Positions 27,338-35,674 of a stretch of 64,000 bases of DNA are shown piece by piece; positions within the stretch are counted from its first letter, which is position 1; each line of letters opens with the position of its first letter. Both the position numbers and the translations under genes were made by a program. The notes beneath the pieces are model-generated. The model made no database searches, had not been told where the DNA came from, and worked only from the letters and a program-made list of their open reading frames with translations. This DNA is from Ornithinimicrobium sediminis (lineage in GTDB: Bacteria > Actinomycetota > Actinomycetes > Actinomycetales > Dermatophilaceae), in contig NZ_JAJSDQ010000001.1 of NCBI RefSeq assembly GCF_021272345.1, positions 744,001 to 808,000 on the forward strand. Direction: 5' to 3'.

Positions 27338-28023
27338 GCGGTGGCTCCTTCACGGATCTCCAGCTCGGTGGCCTGGCGGTAGGGCGCGGCGGCGAGCACG
27401 AGGTCGGGACGCACGGCCAGCACGGAGGACACCACGAGGGCCGTGATGACCCCCTCCCCGACACCGATCACGGTGTGCCACCCGACCATGGCCGTGACCA
27501 GCGTGCTGAGCTCGACGGGAGCCTGGCCGCCCACGGCATACAGCCCGACGAAGGCGAGGGCCGCGGCCGGCACCGACACCAGGCCCGCGACGAACGCCAG
27601 CGGTGGGACCAGCCCGATGCGCCGGGGCAGCACGCGCGAGAGCACCCGGAAGGTCCACCATCCCGCCCAGACGCCGACCAGCGCGATGAGCGTGATGTTG
27701 GTGCCGAGCGCGGTGAGCCCGCCGTCACCGAACAGCAGGGCCTGCACGATGAGCACCACCGAGACCACCAGCGTCGCGGTCCACGGGCCGACCAGCAGGG
27801 CCGCGAGGGCACCGCCCATGAGGTGGCCGGAGGTGCCGGCACCGACCGGGAAGTTGACCATCTGGCCGGCGAAGACGAAGACGGCCGTCAGACCGGCCAG
27901 GGGTGCCGTCCGGTCGTCCAGCTCGCGGCGTGCCCCGCGCAGCGCGAGGGCGATGCCGCCTGCCGCGACAGCACCGGTCGCGGCTGAGGTGGCGAGGTCC
28001 AGGAATCCGTCGGGGACGTGCAT
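27334..28023 (-). CDS. cbiM: ECF nickel/cobalt transporter substrate-binding membrane protein
   Basis: 229 residues beginning MHVPDGFLD. In known CbiM/NikM structures the N-terminal amine and His2 are metal ligands, so the start at 28023 is firmly fixed; a longer frame exists upstream but would bury this motif. Seven hydrophobic helices, with the conserved GAGTSGHLMGGALAALLVGP stretch and a later GWHTVIGVGEG stretch. First gene of the MNQO operon. A Nur-like box sits 14 bp upstream, suggesting nickel-dependent repression and nickel as substrate. Confidence 0.94.
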   Translation of the reverse strand: MHVPDGFLDLATSAATGAVAAGGIALALRGARRELDDRTAPLAGLTAVFVFAGQMVNFPVGAGTSGHLMGGALAALLVGPWTATLVVSVVLIVQALLFGDGGLTALGTNITLIALVGVWAGWWTFRVLSRVLPRRIGLVPPLAFVAGLVSVPAAALAFVGLYAVGGQAPVELSTLVTAMVGWHTVIGVGEGVITALVVSSVLAVRPDLVLAAAPYRQATELEIREGATA

Positions 28024-28036
28024 GCGCCCCACGTTA

Positions 28037-28053
28037 CTGCAAACTATTTGCAA
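28037..28053 (-). promoter_or_regulatory. Nur-like (nickel-responsive Fur family) operator before cbiMNQO
   Basis: Read on the minus strand: TTGCAA-ATAGT-TTGCAG. The published Streptomyces Nur box is, from memory, tTGCaa-N5-ttGCAA, which this matches at 11 of 12 positions. It is in the 43-bp gap between the methyltransferase stop and the cbiM start, 14 bp from the ATG, where a repressor would block initiation. It is AT-rich in a very GC-rich setting, which makes a chance match less likely. Confidence 0.7.
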
Positions 28054-28066
28054 TAAGGAAGGTCGC

Positions 28067-28726
28067 TCAGGGGACCTGTCCGTAGACGTGCCGCCGCACC
28101 CAGGCATGCATCGCGACGGCGGCTGCCGCTCCCGCGTTGACGGAGCGCGTGGACCCGAACTGGGTGATGGACAGCACCTGGTCGGCGGCCTCGAGCGCCT
28201 CGGCGGTCAGCCCCGGCCCCTCCTGCCCGAACAGCAGCACACAGCGGCGCGGCAGGTCGGTGGTCTCCAGCGGCACGGCGGCCGCAGTGTTCTCCAGCGC
28301 GATGATGGGTGTGCCGTCCGTCGCCGCCCAGGACACCAGGGCGGCGACGTCGGCATGGTGGTGCTCGTGCTGGTAGCGGTCGGTCACCATCGCACCCCGG
28401 CGGTTCCACCGCCGACGTCCCACGATGTGGAAGGCCGCCACGTTGAAGGCGTTGGCCGTGCGGATGACCGAGCCGATGTTGAAGTCGTGGCCCCAGTTCT
28501 CGACGGCGACGTGCATCTCGTGCCGCGACGTGTCCAGGTCGGCCACGATCGCCTCGTGCCGCCAGTAGCGGTAGCGGTCGACGACGTTGCGGCGGTCACC
28601 GTGCTCGAGGAGCTCAGGGTCGAGGTGGGCCGGCAGCTGTCCGGCAGCGTCGCTCGGCCACGGGTGCGGGTGCGGGTCGACGCCCACCTGGGGCCGTGGG
28701 CCTGTGGGGTCCTCGCTGTCCTGCAC
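28067..28726 (-). CDS. SpoU/TrmH-family RNA methyltransferase
   Basis: 219-residue SPOUT-class RNA 2'-O-methyltransferase. The three family motifs are visible: NWGHDFNIGSVIRTANAF with the N-IGS/TIxRTA pattern (~residue 80), VLLFGQEGPGLTAEAL (~165), and QFGSTRSVNAGAAAAVAM (~190), which forms the trefoil-knot SAM site. The N-terminal ~60 residues are proline-rich then charged. Substrate RNA cannot be assigned. It lies directly upstream of the nickel transporter operon on the same strand, but the Nur-like box between them suggests separate control. Confidence 0.88.
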   Translation of the reverse strand: MQDSEDPTGPRPQVGVDPHPHPWPSDAAGQLPAHLDPELLEHGDRRNVVDRYRYWRHEAIVADLDTSRHEMHVAVENWGHDFNIGSVIRTANAFNVAAFHIVGRRRWNRRGAMVTDRYQHEHHHADVAALVSWAATDGTPIIALENTAAAVPLETTDLPRRCVLLFGQEGPGLTAEALEAADQVLSITQFGSTRSVNAGAAAAVAMHAWVRRHVYGQVP

Positions 28727-28908
28727 GGAGGCCTCCCTCGGTCGCTGACACCCGAGCGGCGCCCGGGACAGTGTGCCACTCCGCCGTGCATGCGTGGCTC
28801 CTGTCCGCCCGTGGCACTACGGTGGCAGGTAGAGGCGCCGGAGCCTGTGGTGCGGCGCCGCCCACGCGACGGTCGACGTCGCGTGAATCGACGAGAACGG
28901 ATGACGAC

Positions 28909-30186
28909 ATGAGTGGAATGCAGTGGTTCCTGATCATCCTGCTGGTGTTGCTGATCGGTGCGGGCATCTTCCTGCTGACGCGCAAGCCGTCCGGATCGCA
29001 GGCCTCCGACACGACAGGCGCACCGGTGCGGGACGACCAGGTGGGCCGCCCCGGCTCCGGCGAGCAGGTCGCCGGCGGAGCTGCGGCAGCGGGGCCCGGT
29101 CAGCGTGAGGTCCCGCCGCGGGCCGAGGTGTTCGACCAGGAGGCAGCCCCAGGGGCGGCCCCGGTCGGGCACGAGCCGGCACCGGCGGCGACGGACGCGG
29201 AGGCCTCCTACACGGACACCGCCACGGGGGAGGACGTGCCCGTGCACGACGACGTGGACCACGGCCCGGCCGCGGAGACGACCGACACGGCAGGCCAAGG
29301 CGATGTCGGCGACGACCTGGGCCACCGTCCCGTGATCGACGTCGAGGACAGCTCGCACGTGGATGACACGCACGTCCAGGACACGCACGTGGACGACACG
29401 CACCACGCGGACACGACGTTCGCCGACGACACGGCACCAGCCGGAGGGGCCACCGTCGCGGAGGCACACGAGCCGCCCGTCCACCACACCGGCCCGCACG
29501 AGGGCGACAACGACCCGGGCGGTCACAGCCCCTCCCAGTCGTTCGCAGCCGGGTCGGACACCGCCCCGGCGGAAGGTGCTACGGAGCACACCGACAGCGG
29601 ACACCCGGGCCCGTCCAGCCAGGTCGGGGTCGAGGCCACCTACGCACCCGGAGAGGTCGGACAGGACTCACCGGGGCCGGAGCCGGTTGTGGACGACCAC
29701 CCGGCCGCTGCCCCCACCGCCGGCGAAACCGACCAGGGCCACCCCGGGGCGGGGAGCCAGCCGGCGTTCCCCAGGGAGTCGGCCGGAGTCGCCGGCTCCG
29801 GTGCGGCCGCGGCGCAGACGGCCTGGGACGACGACCACCACGACGACGTCCCGGAGGACGCGTCGTCCGCCGGGTTCACCGACACGACCACCGACACGAC
29901 CACCCACACCACCGCTTCGGACACGACCGGCACAACAGCGGCGCCGGTCGTCGGAGCTGCGACGGGCAGCGAGATCGTGGAGGGTCCGTACGGCCCCGGG
30001 TCGGCCATGCCCGACGAGGACGGCGCCGGCCCGCACGGCTGGCAGGTCAAGGGCAACTCCGGCTCCATGCTCTTCCACACCCCGGACTCCCCCGGCTACG
30101 ACAGCACCCGCGCCGAGGTGTGGTTCGAGTCCGAGGACGCAGCCCGGGCAGCCGGGTTCGCCCACTGGGACCGCAAGCGGCGCTGA
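28909..30186 (+). CDS. membrane-anchored low-complexity protein with C-terminal sunset-type domain
   Basis: 425 residues. One N-terminal membrane helix (MQWFLIILLVLLIGAGIFLL) is followed by a ~330-residue disordered stretch rich in Asp, Thr, His, Ala and Gly, including four tandem pentads of the HVDDT type. The last ~70 residues form a compact domain: GSEIVEGPYGPGSAMP, then GWQVKGNSGSMLFHTPDSPG, then RAEVWFESEDAARAAGFAHW. The same motif occurs as a tail on several actinobacterial ribosomal and other proteins, and I believe it is called the sunset domain. It probably has a short cytoplasmic or periplasmic tether; topology and function are unknown. A strong terminator follows at 30207. Confidence 0.75.
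   Translation: MSGMQWFLIILLVLLIGAGIFLLTRKPSGSQASDTTGAPVRDDQVGRPGSGEQVAGGAAAAGPGQREVPPRAEVFDQEAAPGAAPVGHEPAPAATDAEASYTDTATGEDVPVHDDVDHGPAAETTDTAGQGDVGDDLGHRPVIDVEDSSHVDDTHVQDTHVDDTHHADTTFADDTAPAGGATVAEAHEPPVHHTGPHEGDNDPGGHSPSQSFAAGSDTAPAEGATEHTDSGHPGPSSQVGVEATYAPGEVGQDSPGPEPVVDDHPAAAPTAGETDQGHPGAGSQPAFPRESAGVAGSGAAAAQTAWDDDHHDDVPEDASSAGFTDTTTDTTTHTTASDTTGTTAAPVVGAATGSEIVEGPYGPGSAMPDEDGAGPHGWQVKGNSGSMLFHTPDSPGYDSTRAEVWFESEDAARAAGFAHWDRKRR
29356..29415 (+). repeat. four tandem 15-bp repeats coding for HVDDT-type pentads
   Basis: Four consecutive 15-bp units beginning CACGTGGATGACACG, each encoding His-Val/His-x-Asp-Thr (HVDDT, HVQDT, HVDDT, HHADT). They lie in the disordered part of the membrane-anchored protein. 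A histidine/aspartate-dense stretch like this could bind divalent metal, and the array could change length by slippage. Confidence 0.8.
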
Positions 30187-30206
30187 GCGACCCAGGCGTC
30201 CCCGTC

Positions 30207-30245
30207 CACGAGGGCCCCGTCGGCACTGCCGGTGGGGCCCTCGTG
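30207..30245. terminator. stem-loop terminator after the low-complexity protein gene
   Basis: Perfect 12-bp arms CACGAGGGCCCC (30207-30218) and 30234-30245 around a 15-nt loop that itself can pair partially. Starts 21 bp after the stop codon. Confidence 0.8.
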
Positions 30246-30336
30246 CACCCTCAGATCGGCCGTTCACACGATCACAGTGGCCCCAGAGCTCACAGAGCGC
30301 GACCCGCTCGCGTGACCTGCAGAACTACAACGATGT

Positions 30337-30352
30337 TGTGACACAACTCACA
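30337..30352. promoter_or_regulatory. perfect CRP/GlxR-type binding site upstream of cell-wall hydrolase gene
   Basis: TGTGACACAACTCACA: both half-sites TGTGA-N6-TCACA match the CRP consensus with no mismatch. It is 126 bp upstream of the SH3b/NlpC-P60 gene start in a 291-bp intergenic region. CRP/GlxR proteins of actinobacteria control several cell-wall hydrolase genes such as rpf, so the placement is sensible. Two direct copies of CTGGCGTGAA follow at 30372 and 30389 (17-bp period) and may be a second regulator site. Confidence 0.7.
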
Positions 30353-30477
30353 CAAAGAGGCGGCGTGTCCGCTGGCGTGAACCTGTGACTGGCGTGAAAC
30401 AAGGGGTTGCACGGACGCATGTTGTCAGGTTCACTCAGCCCTGTGCCTGCCGCGCCCCTCTCTTCCTGGATCGGATC

Positions 30478-32186
30478 ATGACAGTCGAGCATCGTCCTGC
30501 CATCAGCCCTGAGCGCCACCGCGCTGCCCCGTCACGCTGCGACGCCAAGCGAGCCGCGATGGTCCTGGCCGTGGCTGCCCTGCCGCTGGGGTCGGCCATG
30601 CCGGCCCAGGCCGCTCCCGTGCAGACCGCCCCCCTGGACACCCAGCGCACGCTGCTGCCGACGGCCCGCGGGCTCAGCTCGCTCCCGACGGCGCCGGTCA
30701 CGCTCCCGACCGCGCCGACCACCGTGACCCGCTACGTCGACGTCCCCCTGGGCAACGTCCGCTCCGGCCCCGGCATGAGCTATGCCGTCGTCGCCAGCCT
30801 CACCAAGGGCACGCGGGTGACCGGCACGCTCACCTCCAACGGCTGGCTGAAGATGGCCGACGGCCGCTACATGGGTCTGTCGATCCTGACCACCACCGCC
30901 CCCGGCGGCACCGGCACCAGCACGACCAGCCCCAGCACCGGCAACGAGGTCACCCGCTACGTCACCGCGACGAACGGCAACGTCCGCTCCGGCCCCGGCA
31001 TGGGCTACCGCGTCGTGGGCACCCTGTCCCGCGGCACCGAGGTCAAGGGCACCATCAGCAACGGCTGGCTGAAGATGGCCGACGGCCGCTACATCGGCAC
31101 CTCCATCCTCACCACCAGCGCCCCCGGCGGCACGAGCACCAGCACGACCAGCCCCAGCACCGGCAACGAGGTCACCCGCTACGTCACCGCGACGAACGGC
31201 AACGTCCGCTCCGGCCCCGGCATGGGCTACCGCGTCGCGTCGTGGGCACCCTGTCGCGCGGCACCGAGGTCAAGGGCACCATCAGCAACGGCTGGCTGAA
31301 GATGGCCGACGGCCGCTACATCGGCACCTCCATCCTGACCACCACCGCCCCCGGCGGCACCGGCACCAGCACGACCAGCCCCAGCACCGGCAACGAGGTC
31401 ACCCGCTACGTCACCGCGACGAACGGCAACGTCCGCTCCGGCCCCGGCACCTCCTACGGCGTCGTCGGCACCCTGCCCCGCAGCACCGAGGTGACCGGCA
31501 CGCTGACCTCCAACGGCTGGCTCAACCTCGGGGGCGGCCGCTACATCTCCGGGGTCATCCTCACCAGCACCGCCCCGGGGACGACGACGTCCCCCACGGC
31601 TCCGTCCACCGGCACTGAGGTCACCCGCTACGTCACCGCCACTGCCGGCAACGTCCGCTCCGGCCCCGGCACCTCCTACCGCGTCGTCGGCACCCTGCCG
31701 CGCGGCACCCAGGTCAACGGCGTCCTGACGACGAGCGGCTGGCTCAACCTCGGGGGCGGCCGCTACATCTCCTCGACCATCCTCAGCAGCACCGACCCCT
31801 CCTCGAGCACAGGCGGGATCCCCGGCGGCGGCGCGAGCGCCGGCAGCGTCTCCGGTGCCGCGATCCTGGCCGAGGGCGAGAAGTACTTCGGCATCATGTA
31901 CGTCTGGGGCGGCGAGGACCCTTCGGGCTTCGACTGCTCCGGCTACACCCAGTACGTCTTCGGCCGGCTGGGCATCAACCTGCCGCGCACCGCGGCACAG
32001 CAGCAGCAGTTCGCCACCCCGGTCAGCACCCCGCAGCCGGGCGACCTGGTCTTCTGGGGTGCACCGGCCTGGCACGTCGCGATCTACGCCGGGGACGGCT
32101 ACATCTACGACTCGGGCCGCGCGGGCCTGCCGGTGCAGAAGCGCAAGATGTTCTCCGGCGTCACCGGCTACGGCCGGGCGCACTGA
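30478..32186 (+). pseudogene. secreted SH3b-repeat NlpC/P60 endopeptidase, broken by a 5-bp duplication
   Basis: Predicted peptidoglycan hydrolase. The ATG at 30478 opens a signal-peptide-like N terminus (RAAMVLAVAALPLGSAMPAQ, then AAP). Five bacterial SH3 repeats of ~74 residues follow (each VTRY..NVRSGPG..), then a C-terminal NlpC/P60 domain with catalytic Cys in FDCSGYTQYV and His in WHVAIYAG. In the third repeat GCGTC is tandemly duplicated (31232-31241). Reading from 30478 therefore goes out of frame and stops at 31299, while the remaining repeats and the enzyme domain continue in another frame (31242-32186). Removing five bases restores a 567-residue protein. A sequencing or assembly error in near-identical repeats is possible; if real, the gene is inactive or switchable. 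Confidence 0.85.
30724..31800 (+). repeat. five in-gene SH3b repeats of about 222 bp
   Basis: Repeat starts (the VTRY codon) fall at 30724, 30949, 31171, 31398 and 31620, giving periods of 225, 222, 227 and 222 bp. The 227-bp unit is exactly 222 plus the 5-bp insertion. Units 2 and 3 are nearly identical at the DNA level, indicating recent duplication or gene conversion; units 4 and 5 form a second subgroup (WLNLGGGRYIS). Confidence 0.9.
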
Positions 32187-32218
32187 CGCGGCGGCCAGCG
32201 GGCACCCTTACCAGGCGC

Positions 32219-32252
32219 GGCCTGGCCTGCACCCACACGGTCAGGCCAGGCC
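32219..32252. terminator. stem-loop between convergent hydrolase and pyrE genes
   Basis: 11-bp perfect arms GGCCTGGCCTG (32219-32229) and CAGGCCAGGCC (32242-32252). The right arm overlaps the last codons of pyrE. Suitable as a bidirectional terminator. Confidence 0.65.
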
Positions 32253-32786
32253 GAGGTCGTCCAGACCGTAGGCCGCGCGGTACTCCAGGCCCTGCTCACG
32301 CAGCCGCTCCGCGGCGCCGCTGGCACGGTCGGCGATGACGGCGACCGCCACGACCTGCGCCCCTGCCTCACGGCACGCGTCCACGGCGGTCAGGGGTGAC
32401 CCCCCGGTCGTCGACGTGTCCTCCACGACCAGCACCCGGCGCCCGGCGACGGAGGGCCCCTCGATGCGCCGCTGCAGCCCGTGCGCCTTCTCCGCCTTGC
32501 GCACGACGAAGGCGTCGAGCCGCCTCCCGCGGGCCGCCGCGGCGTGCAGCATGGCCGTCGCGACCGGGTCCGCACCCATGGTCAGGCCGCCCACGGCGTC
32601 CACGTCGAGGTCGGCGACGAGGTCGAGCATGACCTCCCCGACGAGCGGGGCTCCTACCCCGTCGAGGGTGACCCTGCGCAGGTCGACGTAGTAGTCGGCC
32701 TCCCGGCCCGAGCTGAGCGTCACCCGGCCGCGCACGACGGCCTGGTCACGGATGATCTGCAGGAGCTGGTCGCGGGGAGTCGTCAC
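32241..32786 (-). CDS. pyrE: orotate phosphoribosyltransferase
   Basis: 181 residues from the GTG at 32786; converts orotate and PRPP to OMP in pyrimidine synthesis. The substrate region SSGREADYYVDLRRVTLDG is followed by FVVRKAEKAHGLQRRIEGP and the PRPP-binding signature VLVVEDTSTTGGSPLTAV (~residue 115). Normal length. The S9 peptidase gene ends 11 bp upstream on the same strand, so cotranscription is likely. Confidence 0.95.
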   Translation of the reverse strand: MTTPRDQLLQIIRDQAVVRGRVTLSSGREADYYVDLRRVTLDGVGAPLVGEVMLDLVADLDVDAVGGLTMGADPVATAMLHAAAARGRRLDAFVVRKAEKAHGLQRRIEGPSVAGRRVLVVEDTSTTGGSPLTAVDACREAGAQVVAVAVIADRASGAAERLREQGLEYRAAYGLDDLGLA

Positions 32787-32797
32787 GGGGTCACAGC

Positions 32798-34618
32798 CTA
32801 GCCACCGGTGTCGGCGCCCTGCCCGAGATGACGGTGCAGGAAGGCGATCGCGGCCGGGTAGGCGTCGAGCTTGTTGGCCCGCTGGGCCAGGCCGTGGCCC
32901 TCGTCGTGGTAGACCCGCAGCTCGCAGGGCACCCCACGCTCCGTCAGCGCTGCGGCGATCTGCTCGGCCTCGCTGAGCGGCACCCGCGGGTCGTTGGCGC
33001 CGTGGATGACGAACAGCGGGGCCCGAACGGCGTCCAGGTAGGTGATCGGCGAGGCGCGCACCAGCAGCTCGCGGTGGTGCTCGAGGGAGCCGTACTCCCG
33101 CTCGCGGAACGCCCGGCGGTAGGCCGAGGTGTTCTCCAGGAAGGTGACCAGCGAGCTCATGCCGACGATGTCGACGCCTGCCGCCCAGAGCCCGGGCTGC
33201 ATCGACAGCCCGGCCAGCACCATGTAGCCGCCGTAGGAGCCTCCCCACAGGGCCGCGCGCTGAGGGTCCAGGCCCTGCGTCGGCAGCCACGCGTGCAGGT
33301 CGGCGAGGTCGGCCACCGACTCCAGCCGCAGCTCCACGTCGTCCAGGGAGTACCACCGCTTGCCGTAGCCGGTGGACCCCCGCACGTTCGGCACGAGCAC
33401 GGTCAGCCCGGAGGCGGCCAGGGCCTGGACGACCGGGTGCCAGACCCGGTCGGCCGAGCCCTCGGGCCCCCCGTGGATGTGCACCACGCTGGCCCCGGAG
33501 GCCGGCGCGCGACCCGGTGCCCCCGCATACCGGAAGCACGGGACCTGCTCCCCGTCCCGGGCGGGTATGCGGTGCACGCTCGGCTCGGTCAGTGCGTCGC
33601 GCACCTCCTCGGACAGGTCCGAGGCCGCCGAGGCGAGGAGCCTGGCGTGGCCGGTCGCGGCGTCCACCAGGTGGATGGCCCCCGGCTCGAGCGGGCTGGT
33701 GCCCGAGACCACGACGCGGTCGGCGCCGGGCGACCAGCGGGCCTCGAGACCGGCCATGGCCGGCACGTCCACGACACAGCGCCGGGTGCCGTCCTGCTCG
33801 TGCACGGCCAGCGTGAAGGCCCCGTCCACCAGGGTGCCGACGAGCATCGCCGAGCCGTCGGGCGCCACCCAGCAGTGCAGGTCGTGCTCGTCGTCGGCCA
33901 CGAGCACCTGCCACGCGCCGTCGAGCCCGAGGCGCTGCACGGCCAGCAGGTCACGGTCGTGGTTGCTGGCCAGCAGCATCCCGTCGTCGTCGGCCGTCCA
34001 GGCCGGCAGCTCGTGCAGGGCGTGCTCGCTCGGGTCGGTCACCGGCCCGACGCCGTCGGGGCCCGCCACGTCGACGACGGTGGAGCCGGGCTGCAGGCTG
34101 AGGCGCAGCACGGCGACCGAGCGGCCGGCGTGGTCGGCCACGGCACCGGCGACGTAGCCCCCGCCGTCGTAGACCACCCGCTCCCGCCCGGTCGCCAGGT
34201 CGTGGCTGACGACGTCCATGTCGACGCCGTTGCGCCGGTTGGTGGAGTAGACGACGCTGCCCGAGGTCACGTCGCGCAGGTCGTGCATGTGCGCGGGGTC
34301 GTGCACGAGCGGGGTGAGGTCGTCCAGACCCGCCGGCAGGCCCGGGCCCTCGTCCAGGTCCAGCAGGGACAGCTGCATCCGCTCGTCGCCTCCCTGGTCG
34401 TGCTGCACGACGACGCGGCGCTGCCCGGGCACGTAGCGACCGGAGCACCGGCCCGGCAGCGCTGTCAGCGATCGCACCGTGCCCTCCGGCGCGATCTCGA
34501 CGAGCTGCAGCGACCCGGCGTCGTCGTGCCCGGCCAGCACCCGGCCCGTCTCGTCGACGTCGAAGGCCGTCCAGGTGCGGGCGGAGAGCAGGGCGGCGAC
34601 GAGGGTGGCGGAGTCCAT
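32798..34618 (-). CDS. S9 family prolyl oligopeptidase-type serine peptidase
   Basis: 606 residues: an N-terminal beta-propeller-like region (about 1-350) and a C-terminal alpha/beta hydrolase. The catalytic triad can be read directly: Ser461 in LWGGSYGGYMVL, Asp543 in IHGANDPRVPLSEAEQ, His575 in YHDEGHGLAQR. The oxyanion-side HIHGGPEGSAD and NVRGSTGYGKRW motifs are also present. No signal peptide, so a cytoplasmic dipeptidyl or acylaminoacyl peptidase is likely; substrate specificity is not readable. Confidence 0.92.
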   Translation of the reverse strand: MDSATLVAALLSARTWTAFDVDETGRVLAGHDDAGSLQLVEIAPEGTVRSLTALPGRCSGRYVPGQRRVVVQHDQGGDERMQLSLLDLDEGPGLPAGLDDLTPLVHDPAHMHDLRDVTSGSVVYSTNRRNGVDMDVVSHDLATGRERVVYDGGGYVAGAVADHAGRSVAVLRLSLQPGSTVVDVAGPDGVGPVTDPSEHALHELPAWTADDDGMLLASNHDRDLLAVQRLGLDGAWQVLVADDEHDLHCWVAPDGSAMLVGTLVDGAFTLAVHEQDGTRRCVVDVPAMAGLEARWSPGADRVVVSGTSPLEPGAIHLVDAATGHARLLASAASDLSEEVRDALTEPSVHRIPARDGEQVPCFRYAGAPGRAPASGASVVHIHGGPEGSADRVWHPVVQALAASGLTVLVPNVRGSTGYGKRWYSLDDVELRLESVADLADLHAWLPTQGLDPQRAALWGGSYGGYMVLAGLSMQPGLWAAGVDIVGMSSLVTFLENTSAYRRAFREREYGSLEHHRELLVRASPITYLDAVRAPLFVIHGANDPRVPLSEAEQIAAALTERGVPCELRVYHDEGHGLAQRANKLDAYPAAIAFLHRHLGQGADTGG

Positions 34619-34658
34619 GGCGTCACCCTAGGCAGGTCCACCGACGCCCCGCACGGGC

Positions 34659-35654
34659 TCACACCTCGACGGTGGCGTCCTCGCGGTGGTGCACCCCGAG
34701 CTTCTCGCAGGCCTCGTTGAGGAGTCGCTGCACGGCCAGGGTGTCCTCCAGCGGCATGACCGACGACTCGGGGCGCCCGGCCCGCAGGCACTCGGTGACC
34801 TCGATGAGCTCGTGGCTGTAGCCACCGCCCAGCGGCGGGGCCTCGATGAGCTCGGGCTCCCCTCCCCGGCGGACCAGGGTGACCGCGTGAGGGTGGTGGA
34901 AGCGCGGCGGCACCTCGATGACCCCCTCGGTGCCGATGACCCGCGCCGACCCCGGCGAGGGCTGCCGCAGCGAGGTGAGCAGGGTCGCGGCGCGGCCGTC
35001 GTCGTAGCCGAGGAGCAGCGCGGCCTCCAGGTCCACCCCGGTCGGCGCGAGGGAGCCGACGACCTCCAGCCGGTCGGGCACCCCCAGGAAGTGCTGGGCG
35101 AAGGAGACGACGTAGACCCCCAGGTCGAGCATGGCTCCCCCGCCGAGCTCCGCGGCGAACAGCCGGTCGGCCGGGTCGAAGGCCTTGTCGACCCCGAGGT
35201 CGGCCTGCACCAGGCGCACCTGCCCCAGCGCCCCCTGCTCGACGAGCTCACGGGCCCGCACGACGGCGGGCTGGAAGCGGGTCCACATGGCCTCCATGAC
35301 GAAGACGCCCCGCGCGCGGGCCGCGGCGACGACCTCCTCTGCCCCGGCGACGGTCGCGGTGAACGCCTTCTCGACCAGCAGCGCCTTGCCCGCCTCGATC
35401 GCCGCGAGCGCGATGGCATGGTGCTGGGGGTGCGGTGTGGCGATGTAGAGCGCGTCGACGTCGGGGTCCTCGACGATCGCGCGGTAGCTGCCGTGGGCCC
35501 GCTCGGCGCCGAACTCGCGGGCGAACTCCTGCGCCCGCTGCGGCGAGCGGGACGCCACGGCGCTGAGCCTGGCGTGCGGCACGTGCTGCATGTCTGCCGC
35601 GACGAGCCGGGCGATGCGCCCCGGCCCGACGAAGCCCCACCTGATCTCGTCCAT
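34659..35654 (-). CDS. Gfo/Idh/MocA family oxidoreductase
   Basis: 331-residue NAD(P)-dependent dehydrogenase. The Rossmann N terminus IRWGFVGPGRIARLVAADM is followed by YIATPHPQHHAIALAAIEAG, then the conserved GKALLVEKAFT motif (the family's EKP is EKA here), and a C-terminal GGGAMLDLGVYVVSFAQHFL substrate domain. Probably acts on a sugar, inositol or trans-dihydrodiol; the proline of the EKP motif being alanine is a known variant. No operon partner is evident: 40 bp separate it from the S9 peptidase start on the same strand. Confidence 0.9.
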   Translation of the reverse strand: MDEIRWGFVGPGRIARLVAADMQHVPHARLSAVASRSPQRAQEFAREFGAERAHGSYRAIVEDPDVDALYIATPHPQHHAIALAAIEAGKALLVEKAFTATVAGAEEVVAAARARGVFVMEAMWTRFQPAVVRARELVEQGALGQVRLVQADLGVDKAFDPADRLFAAELGGGAMLDLGVYVVSFAQHFLGVPDRLEVVGSLAPTGVDLEAALLLGYDDGRAATLLTSLRQPSPGSARVIGTEGVIEVPPRFHHPHAVTLVRRGGEPELIEAPPLGGGYSHELIEVTECLRAGRPESSVMPLEDTLAVQRLLNEACEKLGVHHREDATVEV

Positions 35655-35674
35655 GCGTCCAGCCTAGGCGCAGG

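Noticed and set aside
30246-30477. c-di-AMP (ydaO) riboswitch before the NlpC/P60 gene
   Set aside because: This class often precedes such genes in actinobacteria, but its conserved blocks are absent from the 230 bp upstream.
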